Shown here in pieces: positions 1-9,868 of a stretch of 64,000 bases of DNA (the first letter of the stretch is position 1; every line of letters starts with the position of its first letter). Source of the stretch: an uncultured Glaciecola sp. (GTDB lineage Bacteria > Pseudomonadota > Gammaproteobacteria > Enterobacterales > Alteromonadaceae); NCBI GenBank assembly GCA_947496235.1, contig CANMCE010000001.1, forward strand, positions 248,001 through 312,000. Direction: 5' to 3'. The position numbers were made by a program, and so were the translations under genes. A model generated the notes under the pieces. That model made no database searches and had not been told where the DNA came from. It saw nothing but the letters and a program-made list of their open reading frames with translations.

Positions 1-172
1 TAAAGCCCTCTTCAACGTGACTTGCTTTGGTTTTAGGTGACAAAATAGTCAATAAATCTATAAATTCACTTAGTTCGATTTGACCGTTTTGGTCACGATC
101 AAAAAAGTCAAAATCCTTTCTGATTGACGCAATTTCTTCTTCGGTCATTTTGTTGGCTGTAGACTCGCTCAT
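1..172 (-). CDS. EF-hand domain protein, 3' part cut by window edge
   Basis: The visible N-terminal 57 residues begin MSESTANKMTEEEIASIRKD and contain one canonical EF-hand loop, DRDQNGQIELSE, with acidic or Asn ligands at loop positions 1, 3 and 5, Gly at 6, Ile at 8 and Glu at 12. The family binds calcium, as buffer or sensor. There is no signal peptide in the visible part, so a cytoplasmic location is likely. The gene runs off the window, so the number of further EF-hands is unknown. It is transcribed in the same direction as the next gene (trhO). Confidence 0.75.
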   Translation of the reverse strand, partial: MSESTANKMTEEEIASIRKDFDFFDRDQNGQIELSEFIDLLTILSPKTKASHVEEGF

Positions 173-252
173 CAACTCAACTCCAGTTGGTTACCAATGG
201 TCGTAGTGTAAACTGATAAGCGAGGCAGTGTCCATTAAAAACTAAGGAAACT

Positions 253-1245
253 TTAGTCCTGTTGGTTTTTCTCAAGGGCTCTTTGGCGTTGCGCTTGTGC
301 TTTCTGAAGACGTTTTTGCTCCATAATTTCACGCGCTTCAGTGCCCACATGCTCTTGTTGACGTGCTTTGGCTAACCGCACTTGTTTTTCTCTTTCTCTA
401 AAGCGTGCTAATTGCTCGTCAGTATGGGTGCCATAGCATTTTGGACAAGTAACGCCAGCTTCATAAAACTCACTTTGCTTATCTTCATCTGTGATTGGCA
501 ATCGACAGCCATAACACTGATCATAATCGCTCTTTTCAAGATCATGGTTGACCGCTACGCGATTATCAAACACAAAGCAGTCGCCTTCCCACAAAGAGTC
601 TTGTTTAGGTACATCTTCTAAATATTGAAGTATGCCGCCTTCTAAATGGTAAACCTCTTCAAACCCTTGAGATTTCATATAAGCGGTAGATTTTTCGCAT
701 CGAATACCGCCAGTACAAAACATCGCCACTTTCTTATGCTTAGCCGGATCCATGTTTTGCGCAACATATTCAGGAAATTCACGAAAAGAGTCAGTATGTG
801 GATTTACTGCGTGCTTGAAAGTACCGATTTCAATTTCGTAGTCATTGCGTGTATCCACAACAAAAACCTCAGGATCAGATATAAGCGCATTCCAGTCCTT
901 AGGTTTCACATAAGTACCAACCACTTGTAAAGGATCAATTCCTTCAACACCCATAGTGACGATTTCTTTTTTCAATTTCACCTTAGTGCGGTAAAAAGGC
1001 TGTTCATCATGCCAAGAAAATTTGTGAGAAATAGGCGAAATTCTGTCATCTTCGTTCAAATAAGCTAACAAAGCATTGATGTCTTCTTGCGAGCCTGACA
1101 CAGTGCCGTTAATGCCCTCTTTGGCCAATAACAGTGTGCCTTTGATATTATGGGATTCCATAAATTCACGCAGCGGAGCGCGTATTTGCTTATAATCTTC
1201 GAGCGCGACAAATTTGTACATCGCGCATACTAAATATTTATTCAT
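253..1245 (-). CDS. trhO: tRNA uridine(34) hydroxylase TrhO (rhodanese family)
   Basis: About 330 residues, the usual size of the YceA/TrhO family, which hydroxylates wobble uridine 34 of certain tRNAs in the O2-dependent first step toward cmo5U/mo5U. An N-terminal acylphosphatase-like region is followed by a rhodanese domain with active-site loop CTGGIRCE, then a Cys-rich segment (CYGC...CPKC) and a charged Lys/Arg/Gln-rich tail. I start at the ATG at 1245 ([10 protein letters not shown]), which has AAGGA just upstream; the frame is open 11 codons further. Note that cmoM, acting later in the same wobble-uridine pathway, lies at 38211-38954. Confidence 0.9.
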   Translation of the reverse strand: MNKYLVCAMYKFVALEDYKQIRAPLREFMESHNIKGTLLLAKEGINGTVSGSQEDINALLAYLNEDDRISPISHKFSWHDEQPFYRTKVKLKKEIVTMGVEGIDPLQVVGTYVKPKDWNALISDPEVFVVDTRNDYEIEIGTFKHAVNPHTDSFREFPEYVAQNMDPAKHKKVAMFCTGGIRCEKSTAYMKSQGFEEVYHLEGGILQYLEDVPKQDSLWEGDCFVFDNRVAVNHDLEKSDYDQCYGCRLPITDEDKQSEFYEAGVTCPKCYGTHTDEQLARFREREKQVRLAKARQQEHVGTEAREIMEQKRLQKAQAQRQRALEKNQQD

Positions 1246-1462
1246 GTTTTTCCTTTGCTTGTTGGAACGTAAAACCAATGCAAAATTGCGGCGCGTAATC
1301 TACCACAAAAATTGTGGATATTCGAGGACTTGTCGATGTTACGAGTAAAAAAGTAGCTACTCGCACCATAACTCCAAAATAAATTTTAACCCCAGGGGTT
1401 ACGTTGAATGCCTTTGTAATCAGCTATATGATGTACTTAATAAATAACTTGGTTTTAAAAAT

Positions 1463-2239
1463 TTGACGATATTTACATTATATGTTGCTACTACACTAAT
1501 CTTTAGTGCAAGTGCATTCGCTTTGGAAACTTACCTCGAAGAATACAAGGGTCAAGATTACTCCTCTTCCCAATCAAATGAATCGAGCAGTAATTTAACT
1601 GCTAGATGTCAGGTGGCCAGTGAATATTTTAGAAATCAAAGTTCCCAATCTAAAATAGAAAATATTGTAGAATCTTTAGTAATTGAAAGATTAAAGAATA
1701 AAAAAACGTTAACCGAAGAAAATAGCATACTTCTTAACGACTACGGCTTTCAATTAGAACAAAGCCGCGAACCATCAGGTGTCGGCTTTAACCTTATTAG
1801 TAACGATAAAGGACATCCAATTGTAGCCATTATTGGCAGAGGTGATACTAAGCTTGTTTTTGATCTTGAATTAAAGGAAAACATGCTTGATTCTGGCAAT
1901 ACTTACTTGGTTAATTTATTTCTCGACCGAAATGCCTCTAAAATACAAGGAATTAGAATTGATAATGCAATGCCTAACGGCATAGTAAATGACGTCAGCA
2001 ATACGACACCAGAAGACAATTTATGCTTAAGGGAAATTCTAAAGAAGGTTGCTGATGAAGCTCCGTGGGGGCGCTATATTGGAGAAGGTCTAAGTGATTC
2101 TAATTTTCTAACAAATCAAGCAGATGATGGTTTTAACGATTACTGTATTCGATCGGTCAGTTCAAGAACTTGTTCCAATGCTAAGCAAGGTCAGACATGC
2201 ACAAATACTCTGTATCATTTTCCGGAAAGATGCCTTTAG
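1463..2239 (+). CDS. secreted protein of unknown function
   Basis: About 258 residues from a TTG start. The N-terminus is a clear signal peptide (short hydrophobic stretch, predicted cleavage after SASAFA). The mature part is acidic and Ser/Asn-rich, and the C-terminus carries a cluster of cysteines (C-x8-C, then C-x10-C over the last 35 residues) that could form disulfides in the periplasm. I do not recognise a family. No convincing ribosome-binding site is seen, so the start is uncertain. The stop overlaps that of the convergent gene by 4 bp. A 15-bp palindrome lies at 1388-1402 upstream. Confidence 0.55.
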   Translation: MTIFTLYVATTLIFSASAFALETYLEEYKGQDYSSSQSNESSSNLTARCQVASEYFRNQSSQSKIENIVESLVIERLKNKKTLTEENSILLNDYGFQLEQSREPSGVGFNLISNDKGHPIVAIIGRGDTKLVFDLELKENMLDSGNTYLVNLFLDRNASKIQGIRIDNAMPNGIVNDVSNTTPEDNLCLREILKKVADEAPWGRYIGEGLSDSNFLTNQADDGFNDYCIRSVSSRTCSNAKQGQTCTNTLYHFPERCL

Positions 2240-2718
2240 TCAGGCAGGCTTTCTAGAATATCGTAAAGCATTGTTGGTTGCTCTAGAGTGGTTGAATCAT
2301 CAAATTCATCAGCGTCTTTATTTAACCTTCGCTGAGCGTAGTGAGAAAGGTTGTTAATTACCTTTTGTGGTAGATGATTCGGATCATCCTGTTGAGACAA
2401 GGGTGTAGACCAAATTGCGTTTAACAACCTTGCATCATCCAGACGCCCCTGATGTATAGCTTTATTAATTATATTAAATTGCGTGTAACTTTTTGAATCT
2501 GCAACTAAAGTATATTGAGTATGTTTTTCTATATTAAGGTGTGTAGACGCAATATCCACACCCTCATCGGTTGTAATATGATCAGTAGTGAGAGCGTCTG
2601 ATAAGATGCACTTAAATAGGTTGAGTGTTGCAGTACCATGTTGAGAAGATTGTGCAAGATGTGCATTAACCTGCACTTGCACATTTCTATACTCTTCAAT
2701 ATTTAAGAATTCAGACAT
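2236..2718 (-). CDS. hypothetical protein
   Basis: Unrecognised soluble protein of about 160 residues from the ATG at 2718 (MSEFLNIEEYRNVQVQVNAH). An in-frame ATG at 2841 would add 41 residues, but it overlaps the start of the divergent response regulator by 2 bp and has no ribosome-binding site. The sequence is polar, without signal peptide or membrane segment, and rich in His, Asn and Thr. It sits head-to-head with the REC-TPR gene, so the two may share a control region. Confidence 0.45.
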   Translation of the reverse strand: MSEFLNIEEYRNVQVQVNAHLAQSSQHGTATLNLFKCILSDALTTDHITTDEGVDIASTHLNIEKHTQYTLVADSKSYTQFNIINKAIHQGRLDDARLLNAIWSTPLSQQDDPNHLPQKVINNLSHYAQRRLNKDADEFDDSTTLEQPTMLYDILESLPD

Positions 2719-2839
2719 TTTGATCTTTGTTACCAATTGATGAATATATATCGGCAAGTGACAGTGAAGTTCAAGGGGTTTGAATATACTGTTGTCATTC
2801 AGTGATGCAGCTAATGATCTAAGGTAGCTATTCGTTTTC

Positions 2840-4489
2840 ATGGAAAAACTAAATTATTCTGAAAAACGTTGTTTAGTGATAGAAGATAGGCGCCCTTTCT
2901 TAATGCTGTTAAGAGGGCTATTAACTAGTCTTGGCGCAAAAAAAATCACTACTGAATCATCGGCAGAAGCCGGCTTAAAAGCGTGCAAGGCAAACAAGTA
3001 CGATATCATCGTCAGTGACTTACACCTAGGTAGCAACAAAAAGAACGGTTTCGAATTTTTAGAAGAATTGAGAAAACATCAGTTAATTAAACCTTCAACT
3101 GTGTTTATTATGATCAGTGCCGAAAGTGGTCGCTCAATGGTGCTTGGCTCAATAGAAAAACAACCCGATGACTATCTTATTAAGCCATTTTCCCAAGCCC
3201 AACTGAATGCTAGAATCGCCCGAGCCTCAGTACGTCGCGCTACCCTTTCCGCTTTATATAGTCAAATTGACCACCAAAAATACGAACTTGCCATTCAGAC
3301 CTGCCGCCATTTTTTAGACACAGAACCCAGATACACGGCTCATCTGCTTAAATTATTGGTGTCACTGTATTGGAAGTTAGATCAGTTCGAGGCCGCTGAA
3401 AGTATTTTAACTAAAATCTTGAACGATAGACCTATGTTATGGGCGACCTGTGCTATGGCAAAAACCAAGTTATATTTAAAACAATACGATGAGGCTATAG
3501 AAATCGGCAAAAAAGTTATTCAACAATCAGTAAATACCGTAGAGGCCTATGACATAGTAGCAGATGCTTACTTAGCAAGTGACCGCAAACCAGAAGCACT
3601 TAAATACATAATAGACGCCCTGGCAATATCCCCGCTTTCCATAGATCGACACTTTAACGTCTGTCGAATAGCCAGAGAAAATCAAGATTTTGAATTAGCC
3701 ATGTCCAGTGCAAAATCAATATTCGAATTATCCCAACGCTCAATACATAAAAATGTTAATCATATGTGCGGTTATGTTCGCAGTATTCTAGATGTAGCAG
3801 AGCATACAACTGATAAAAAAGTAAAGAATCGCTTCATGCAAGAAACGTCGTTAACTATGCAACGGATGCAACGCAATGAAGAGTTTGCTGGTGGTAAACA
3901 AGATGACTTTGATTTTGAAATTTTTGAATCTTTAATACAGGCGCGGATGCAACTGTTAGAAGGTAAACAAACAGAAGCCAAAAGAACCCTTGAAGAGACG
4001 CAAATTAACATCGAAAAAGAGTTTACCGAATACCCATTACCCATGGCTACCGATAGTTTAAAACTGATGATTGATATGGGAGATTACGAAGAAGCGAATA
4101 AACTGGTTAAACTTCTAGGGGACAACGCGGATAAAACAGATTTGGCTATACGTCACCTCATAGAATCAGAATTAGAAAACGCCAAAAGTAAACGTATTGC
4201 CTACGTGCGTTCAAATAAGAAAGGCATTGCCTTGTACAGTCAGGGAAATTTTTCAGAAGCTTATCAAGAATTCACTACTGCCAAGCAAATATGTCCATTG
4301 AACATCAGCGTGAATTTAAACTTACTACAATCCTTGATTCGTTTGGTTAAATCAACGGAAAAACCAGAAGGTAGGCACATTCAAGAAGTTCGAGAAATTT
4401 TTCGCTTTATTAGTTCTATGCCATTAAAAGAAATACATAAGCAAAAATTTCAAAATATGCACAAAGACGCCGAAGAAATTATCAACTAA
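2840..4489 (+). CDS. response regulator with TPR output region
   Basis: 549 residues. Residues 10-125 form a receiver domain: acidic pair E15/D16, phospho-acceptor D60 in VSDLHLG, Ser93 in the Thr/Ser position and K115 in the IKPF motif. The remaining 400 residues are helical tetratricopeptide-like repeats; there is no DNA-binding or enzymatic output domain. Such proteins probably act through protein-protein contacts. No histidine kinase is nearby, so it is an orphan regulator. A paralogue with the same architecture is at 19985-21595. The 3' end overlaps the convergent DMT transporter gene by 8 bp. Confidence 0.85.
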   Translation: MEKLNYSEKRCLVIEDRRPFLMLLRGLLTSLGAKKITTESSAEAGLKACKANKYDIIVSDLHLGSNKKNGFEFLEELRKHQLIKPSTVFIMISAESGRSMVLGSIEKQPDDYLIKPFSQAQLNARIARASVRRATLSALYSQIDHQKYELAIQTCRHFLDTEPRYTAHLLKLLVSLYWKLDQFEAAESILTKILNDRPMLWATCAMAKTKLYLKQYDEAIEIGKKVIQQSVNTVEAYDIVADAYLASDRKPEALKYIIDALAISPLSIDRHFNVCRIARENQDFELAMSSAKSIFELSQRSIHKNVNHMCGYVRSILDVAEHTTDKKVKNRFMQETSLTMQRMQRNEEFAGGKQDDFDFEIFESLIQARMQLLEGKQTEAKRTLEETQINIEKEFTEYPLPMATDSLKLMIDMGDYEEANKLVKLLGDNADKTDLAIRHLIESELENAKSKRIAYVRSNKKGIALYSQGNFSEAYQEFTTAKQICPLNISVNLNLLQSLIRLVKSTEKPEGRHIQEVREIFRFISSMPLKEIHKQKFQNMHKDAEEIIN

Positions 4490-5411
4490 CCTTAGGCTTG
4501 GCCTTGCCAATACTCGCTAACATCGCACCTAAAATGATAAACAGAGCACCAATATACGCCCAGACATCCAACTGAGGATCGAAAAAGATATCTGGCGCTA
4601 TCATTATCGCTATTTCATTGCTCAAATAGGTAAAAACTGGGGCAGTTGCTAAAATCGCACTGACTTTAGAGGCATCCCATATTTGCATTGCATGAGTGAA
4701 GGCACCATAGCCGATCAGAGTATTCAAACAGCAAAATATTAATGCAAAATATTGCCATCCCGTTAGTGCTAAGGTTTCGCTAAATTGAGTAAAAGGCAAT
4801 AGGAAAATAGTACCAATAATATATATTAGTAAGGTTAATTGGCTACTGGTGAATGAAGCTAACAACTTCTTTTGTGACAACGCATACATGGCCCAAGCAG
4901 TCGCTGAAATCACCACCAATACCACACCTTCTATGGACTCTGTGGTCGAGGTTAATATGACAGGGATTCGTTGGTTAAAGAATAGCCCTAAGCCAGAAAA
5001 TAGCATCAAGGCACCGATTAACTGTAATCGGCTAAAGCTCTCTTTATACAGCACCACACCACCAATTAATAAGATAAAGGGAGCCAGTTGGAGAATTAAC
5101 TGAACCGTTGAGGGACTTATATAATTCAGGGCAATTACGTTTGAAACGTAGTTAATTAATAACATCAAGGTACTTAAACCTAGGATAATCCACACCCATT
5201 TATGATGTTGACGAATTCTCGGTAAAGCCTTGTTGGAAAAGAGAAGTACAGCAACAAAAACGCCTGCAAAAATAAAGCGAATCGCGGTTATTGTAAAAGC
5301 GTCCATGTCGACTAAAAGAACTTTTAAAAAAACCGGTAAAACGCCCCACATAAAAGCAGTGGTAAGTGCTAATAAAAAGCCCATCACGGATGGGCTTAGT
5401 TGCTTAATCAT
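4482..5411 (-). CDS. EamA/DMT-superfamily transporter
   Basis: 309 residues with about ten hydrophobic helices in two halves, the classical duplicated EamA layout; the N-terminus reads GFLLALTTAFMWGVLPVFLK, typical for the family. DMT proteins export amino acids or other metabolites across the inner membrane; the substrate cannot be told from sequence. The ATG at 5411 has AGG about 6 bases upstream. It follows the DUF6279 lipoprotein gene by 19 bp and is probably co-transcribed with it. Confidence 0.85.
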   Translation of the reverse strand: MIKQLSPSVMGFLLALTTAFMWGVLPVFLKVLLVDMDAFTITAIRFIFAGVFVAVLLFSNKALPRIRQHHKWVWIILGLSTLMLLINYVSNVIALNYISPSTVQLILQLAPFILLIGGVVLYKESFSRLQLIGALMLFSGLGLFFNQRIPVILTSTTESIEGVVLVVISATAWAMYALSQKKLLASFTSSQLTLLIYIIGTIFLLPFTQFSETLALTGWQYFALIFCCLNTLIGYGAFTHAMQIWDASKVSAILATAPVFTYLSNEIAIMIAPDIFFDPQLDVWAYIGALFIILGAMLASIGKAKPKVS

Positions 5412-5430
5412 ATAAACCTACTAACGAGAC

Positions 5431-6276
5431 CTATTCAGCCAAATCTACTATATCTTCACGGTAATCGTTAATTTGTTCAATCAATTCTTTTCGTTGTTTT
5501 TCAGTTGAAAGGGTTAAAAGTGTTAATAAATACTCATGGGAACGCTTGGTATTTTGTTCACTCGCCATAATAAATGCATCACTTCGGTAAACTTCTGGAT
5601 TAGTTAATAAATACTCCAGCTCTGTTTTAAATTCTGGATTATGATCACGTGATGCAAATGCTTTACGTAATGCTGACTGATAATCTGTTTTATAATCTAT
5701 CCAAAATTGTCTAGTGGGTGAAAAATTCTGGTAACTATTTTTGATAAAACTTTCTTGCTCACTAGTTAAACTTCCAAACCAGTCTTCTAGACTATCTTCA
5801 TTTCTCGATATCCATTCTTTTTTGCGTTTATCAGCACTTTTTTCAAGTCTCTTTTGATACTCTTCTGCTTCTTCTTGCAGGTCTTTTTCTAACGCAGCAA
5901 ACAAATACACCACTTGCTCATCGCTGAGCATAAACGACATATCTACTAAGTCAGGCGCAACCCTAGCTCTTAATCTTTGCCAGTGTTCTCGCGCTTTTTC
6001 GGTGTGATGTTCCATACGCTCAATACTTAGCGCATTTTGTTCGATGTCTTTGATTAACTCATCGATATGCGCTAGATACAATGGAAATTCTGTTTGTCTG
6101 TGCCAAGTCAGCCACTCACTCAATTTCACATCAAACGCTTTCTCTTGCTCATCTGTAAACTCAATATAATCATCGATATACCAATAAATTAACCAATCGA
6201 TATTGTTATAGGTAAATTTGGTTGAGCATCCCGCGAGGCTTAAGACCAGTAAAAATAAAAATATTATTTTTTTCAT
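5431..6276 (-). CDS. DUF6279-type lipoprotein
   Basis: 281 residues with a short signal peptide ending in lipobox LAGC (Cys18), so a lipid-anchored envelope protein. The mature part is helical, with many Trp/Tyr near the start (NIDWLIYWYIDDYIEFTDEQ) and long charged helices. I recognise the DUF6279 family, whose function is unknown. It is divergent from pfkA over a 67-bp promoter region and leads a likely two-gene operon with the DMT transporter. Confidence 0.7.
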   Translation of the reverse strand: MKKIIFLFLLVLSLAGCSTKFTYNNIDWLIYWYIDDYIEFTDEQEKAFDVKLSEWLTWHRQTEFPLYLAHIDELIKDIEQNALSIERMEHHTEKAREHWQRLRARVAPDLVDMSFMLSDEQVVYLFAALEKDLQEEAEEYQKRLEKSADKRKKEWISRNEDSLEDWFGSLTSEQESFIKNSYQNFSPTRQFWIDYKTDYQSALRKAFASRDHNPEFKTELEYLLTNPEVYRSDAFIMASEQNTKRSHEYLLTLLTLSTEKQRKELIEQINDYREDIVDLAE

Positions 6277-6343
6277 TAGGATATTTTCTCTGACTCCCTT
6301 TTTGCTATCCTATATACGACAATAAAAACGAAAAAGGTTTCAC

Positions 6344-7339
6344 ATGAGCATTAAGAAACTCGCAGTGTTAACTTCAGGCGGTGATGCACCAGGGATGAAT
6401 GCTGCTATTCGCGCTATAGTTTTATCTGCTGAAAGTCATGGTATAAAAGTTATCGGATTTAAGCATGGTTATAACGGCCTATTAAAAAACGAATGGATTA
6501 AACTTAACAGAGCAGTGGTTTACAACCTTATCCAGCGCGGCGGAACCATATTGCACAGCGCCCGATGTGAGAAATTTAAACATGATGAGCACGTTCAGTC
6601 CGCAGTAAAAAACCTCGAAGCCCTCGACGTTGATGGATTAATCGTTATTGGTGGCGACGGTTCATTTAAAGGCGTACAAGCTCTGCAAAAATACTGGGAT
6701 AAGTCAGTCATTGGCGTACCAGGTACCATAGACAACGACATTGTGGGAACGGATTACACTATCGGATATCACACCGCCATTCAAACAGCGGTTGAAAGTT
6801 TAGATAAGGTCCGTGATACAGCAGAAGCTTTTGAACGCATTTTTGTAGTAGACGTTATGGGACGTCATGCGGGCTTTATTGCGCTGAATTCTGCCTTAGC
6901 GGCGGGTGCAGACCACGTGCTCTTACCTGAAACATTTACTACAGCGGCAGAAGAATTGGTCAAAATATTAGATAAGCTGGAAAAACGTCGTAAAAACAAT
7001 GCAAGTTCAAGCCACATTATCGTTATTACAGAGAATTTATGGCCTGGTGGCGTGAATATTTTGGTTGATTCACTACAAGGTGAATCTGGTGTAGATGTAA
7101 GGTTACTCACCTTAGGGCACGTCCAGCGTGGAGGATCGCCTGTATGGCAAGATAGAATTTTGGCCACCAAGTTAGGCACTTACGCAGTAGAATTAGCGTT
7201 AGAAGGTAAAAAAGCGGTTATGGCGGGTATTCAACATCGCTACCCTGCAGCTGTTTCTTTAGATGATGCAAGTATTCAGCGTAAAGCTTTGAACCATTAT
7301 TCATTATCTATGCAGGATAAAATAACTTTATTAGCCTAG
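6344..7339 (+). CDS. pfkA: ATP-dependent 6-phosphofructokinase
   Basis: 331 residues. It phosphorylates fructose 6-phosphate in glycolysis. Visible motifs are LTSGGDAPGMNAAIRA (nucleotide binding), IGGDGS, the catalytic PGTIDND loop and MGRHAGFIA. The glycine in GGDGS and in PGTIDND (rather than Asp and Lys) marks the ATP-using, not the pyrophosphate-using, type. AAAAAGG lies 6-7 bases before the ATG. A strong hairpin terminator follows 20 bp after the stop. Confidence 0.95.
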   Translation: MSIKKLAVLTSGGDAPGMNAAIRAIVLSAESHGIKVIGFKHGYNGLLKNEWIKLNRAVVYNLIQRGGTILHSARCEKFKHDEHVQSAVKNLEALDVDGLIVIGGDGSFKGVQALQKYWDKSVIGVPGTIDNDIVGTDYTIGYHTAIQTAVESLDKVRDTAEAFERIFVVDVMGRHAGFIALNSALAAGADHVLLPETFTTAAEELVKILDKLEKRRKNNASSSHIIVITENLWPGGVNILVDSLQGESGVDVRLLTLGHVQRGGSPVWQDRILATKLGTYAVELALEGKKAVMAGIQHRYPAAVSLDDASIQRKALNHYSLSMQDKITLLA

Positions 7340-7359
7340 GGTTTATTTGAACAAATAAA

Positions 7360-7387
7360 AAACCCCAAAATATGCATTTTGGGGTTT
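7360..7387. terminator. bidirectional intrinsic terminator after pfkA
   Basis: Perfect 11-bp stem (AAACCCCAAAA / TTTTGGGGTTT) with a 6-base loop, A/T-rich on both sides. It lies between two convergent genes and can serve both. Confidence 0.85.
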
Positions 7388-7401
7388 CTAATCAAAGCGG
7401 T

Positions 7402-7887
7402 TTAGTATTGAATATTCATTCGTTTTAACCAATGCACCCACCACCAAGCAGGCCCAATCAGTAAGTACCTTAAGTCCTCAAAAAATGATGGTTTTTTACC
7501 TTCTATTTTATGTCCGACAAACTGCAGAATCCACATTACTACAAATAGTGCCAAGCAGAATTCCCAGACAGCATACCCGGTTCCAATAAGCGCATAGTTT
7601 AGCCAATATAAGAAGGCAAAAACTGCAATGGTAAGTATTGTCATGGCCGCGCCTATGGGCCCTGACAATTTGAAATAATACATCAGCGTGGGAATTGCCA
7701 ACACGTGGGCCCAAGTAATGTTCATTTCTGCCATAAACTCAAATACTGGAATAGACCAGATAAGACCTATGGTCACTAAATAAATGCTAGGTACTGCAAT
7801 AGCGTGAATGAAAATATTGGTTTTGTTCTTATGACTCTCGCCGTAGTGACTGATGAGCCTTTCGATTTCGCGCATCTGACTTCTCAT
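7402..7887 (-). CDS. Mpo1-like (DUF962) membrane protein
   Basis: 161 residues with about four membrane helices. The N-terminal YGESHKNKTNIFIHAIAVP segment is the signature of the Mpo1/YGL010w family; yeast Mpo1 is an ER dioxygenase that shortens 2-hydroxy fatty acids using conserved histidines, and the bacterial members are assumed to be related. Start is either the ATG at 7887 or an in-frame ATG at 7875 (MREIERLISHYGESH). Convergent with pfkA. Confidence 0.75.
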   Translation of the reverse strand: MRSQMREIERLISHYGESHKNKTNIFIHAIAVPSIYLVTIGLIWSIPVFEFMAEMNITWAHVLAIPTLMYYFKLSGPIGAAMTILTIAVFAFLYWLNYALIGTGYAVWEFCLALFVVMWILQFVGHKIEGKKPSFFEDLRYLLIGPAWWWVHWLKRMNIQY

Positions 7888-8067
7888 GTTAATAATCCAT
7901 CATTGTTTTAACACTTAGTTTACAGGACAAACCAGTAGCTGACAACTAGCAGTGAAACAGTACAACCAATATTCCACAATATCTTATTATTTTTTATTAT
8001 GGCTCTGTCGTAAATTAGACCAGACTGATACCATGTGAGCATAGAAATTAAAGGAAAACACGGGTTT

Positions 8068-9858
8068 ATGATTAAATATAAGTTGTCGGTTCAAGATCCC
8101 CACTCCCATTTATTTGATGTTGAAATTACCATTGACGCAGAAGAATTAACGCAACTTAAGCTGTCATTACCAGCGTGGATCCCCGGCAGCTACATGATCA
8201 GAGATTTTGCCCGAAATATATTGTCTGTGCACAGCAAAGATGCAGAAGTAGAAATCAATAATATAGACAAGCAGCAATGGTCTATCAGTCGAAAAAACCA
8301 ACAAGCGCTAGGTGAAATTACATTAGGCTATCGAGTCTTCGCTTACGATTTATCCGTACGAAGTGCCTACATCACAGATCAATATGCATTTTGCAATGGC
8401 ACCAGTGTATTTTTGTGTGTTGAAGAATTTAAAGATGCTCGCCATGAAGTTATTGTAGACAAGTCACAGCTCCCTAAGGCTTGGCAAACCATAACCTCAA
8501 TGCCTGTTATATCAGCTTCTCAAGATGTAGACAATATTCGCGATTTTGCCTGTGATAATTATTTGGAGTTGATTGACCACCCTATTCTTATTGGTGACGT
8601 TACTCGTCAATCCTTTAATGTAGATGGAGTTACCTTTCATATGGTTTTCACTGGCAAACAGGATTACGACCTAGCAAGAATTTGCAAGGATTTAACGCCC
8701 ATTTGTCGTCATCATATGTCACTTTTTAATGAAATGCCGGTACCTGAATATTGGTTTATCACCCTTATTTGTAAAAATGGTTTTGGTGGTTTAGAGCATA
8801 GTGCATCTACCATATTGCAATATGCAAGAGACGGAATTCCTAAAATTGGCGAAGCAGGCTCTATTGATGATGCCTACAGAGATTTTTTAAGTTTATGCTC
8901 TCACGAGCTTTTCCATCTTTGGCATGTTAAGCGCAACAAACCTGAAGAATTTATAACTCCTGATCTTAGTCAGGAAGTCTACACGCGACAGTTATGGATC
9001 TATGAAGGATTTACCTCTTTCTACGATGATGTTGCTCTAGCGCGCACAAAGGTTATCAGCCCACAGGAATACGCGAAGATTTTAGGCACTAACATCACTA
9101 GGTTATTGCGCAATCCGGGAAGACAGTTGCAATCAGTTACCGAATCCAGTTTTTATGCCTGGACCAAGTTCTATAAGCAAGATGCCAGTTCAGTCAATCA
9201 TATTGTCAGTTATTACTTAAAAGGTGGCCTTATTGCGCTTGCTTTGGATATTCAAATTCGTCAATTGAGCGAAGGAAAATCATCCTTAGACAACATAATG
9301 CAACATTTATGGCTGGACTACGGCAAACAAAACATAGGCACACCCGACAACATAGTACATCAACTTTGTGAACAATATTTAGGGTTAAATCTCGATGATT
9401 TTCTTTCTGTGGCCATTGATTCAACCATGGATTTACCTTTACTCAATCTTCTTGAATCTATTGGACTTAAAATGCAACTTCGCTTCCGCAACGGGAATGA
9501 AGATAAAGGCGGCCTAAGCAGTGAGTTGCAATATCATCACGATTTTGGTGCTTTATTGGCAGATCAGGCTGTGGGCACTAAAGTGACCCAAGTACTCGCC
9601 CATCGACCAGCTAATTTAGCTGGATTGCAGTTAAATGATCTCATTATTGCAATTAATCATTGGGAAACGAATAGTAAGCATCTTTTGAAAGAGATAAGTC
9701 GACTAGAAGCCGGCAGTGATTGTCGATTGCAGGTGTTAAGAGACGGGAGATTGATTGAACTATCGTTACCCATTCAACCGGCAATTCCAGATACCTGTTT
9801 TATTGAAATTGCCGATAGCAATAGCTTCGAAAATTGGCTTTATAGCAAACCGCAATAA
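8068..9858 (+). CDS. M61-family metallopeptidase with PDZ domain
   Basis: About 596 residues. The family has a beta-rich N-terminal domain (LPAWIPGSYMIRDFAR is highly typical), a thermolysin-like catalytic domain and a C-terminal PDZ domain. The zinc motif HELFH is at residues 279-283, with the third ligand in WIYEGFTSFYDD downstream. Known members are glycyl aminopeptidases. No signal peptide is visible, so it is cytoplasmic. I start at the ATG at 8068 on family alignment (MIKYKLSVQDPHSHLFDV); a GTG at 8035 would add 11 residues. AAGGA precedes the ATG by 12 bases, rather far. Confidence 0.88.
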   Translation: MIKYKLSVQDPHSHLFDVEITIDAEELTQLKLSLPAWIPGSYMIRDFARNILSVHSKDAEVEINNIDKQQWSISRKNQQALGEITLGYRVFAYDLSVRSAYITDQYAFCNGTSVFLCVEEFKDARHEVIVDKSQLPKAWQTITSMPVISASQDVDNIRDFACDNYLELIDHPILIGDVTRQSFNVDGVTFHMVFTGKQDYDLARICKDLTPICRHHMSLFNEMPVPEYWFITLICKNGFGGLEHSASTILQYARDGIPKIGEAGSIDDAYRDFLSLCSHELFHLWHVKRNKPEEFITPDLSQEVYTRQLWIYEGFTSFYDDVALARTKVISPQEYAKILGTNITRLLRNPGRQLQSVTESSFYAWTKFYKQDASSVNHIVSYYLKGGLIALALDIQIRQLSEGKSSLDNIMQHLWLDYGKQNIGTPDNIVHQLCEQYLGLNLDDFLSVAIDSTMDLPLLNLLESIGLKMQLRFRNGNEDKGGLSSELQYHHDFGALLADQAVGTKVTQVLAHRPANLAGLQLNDLIIAINHWETNSKHLLKEISRLEAGSDCRLQVLRDGRLIELSLPIQPAIPDTCFIEIADSNSFENWLYSKPQ

Positions 9859-9868
9859 AGACAATATA

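Noticed and set aside
2124-2357. 77-residue plus-strand frame
   Set aside because: Overlaps the ends of two better-supported convergent genes and has no ribosome-binding site or recognisable sequence.
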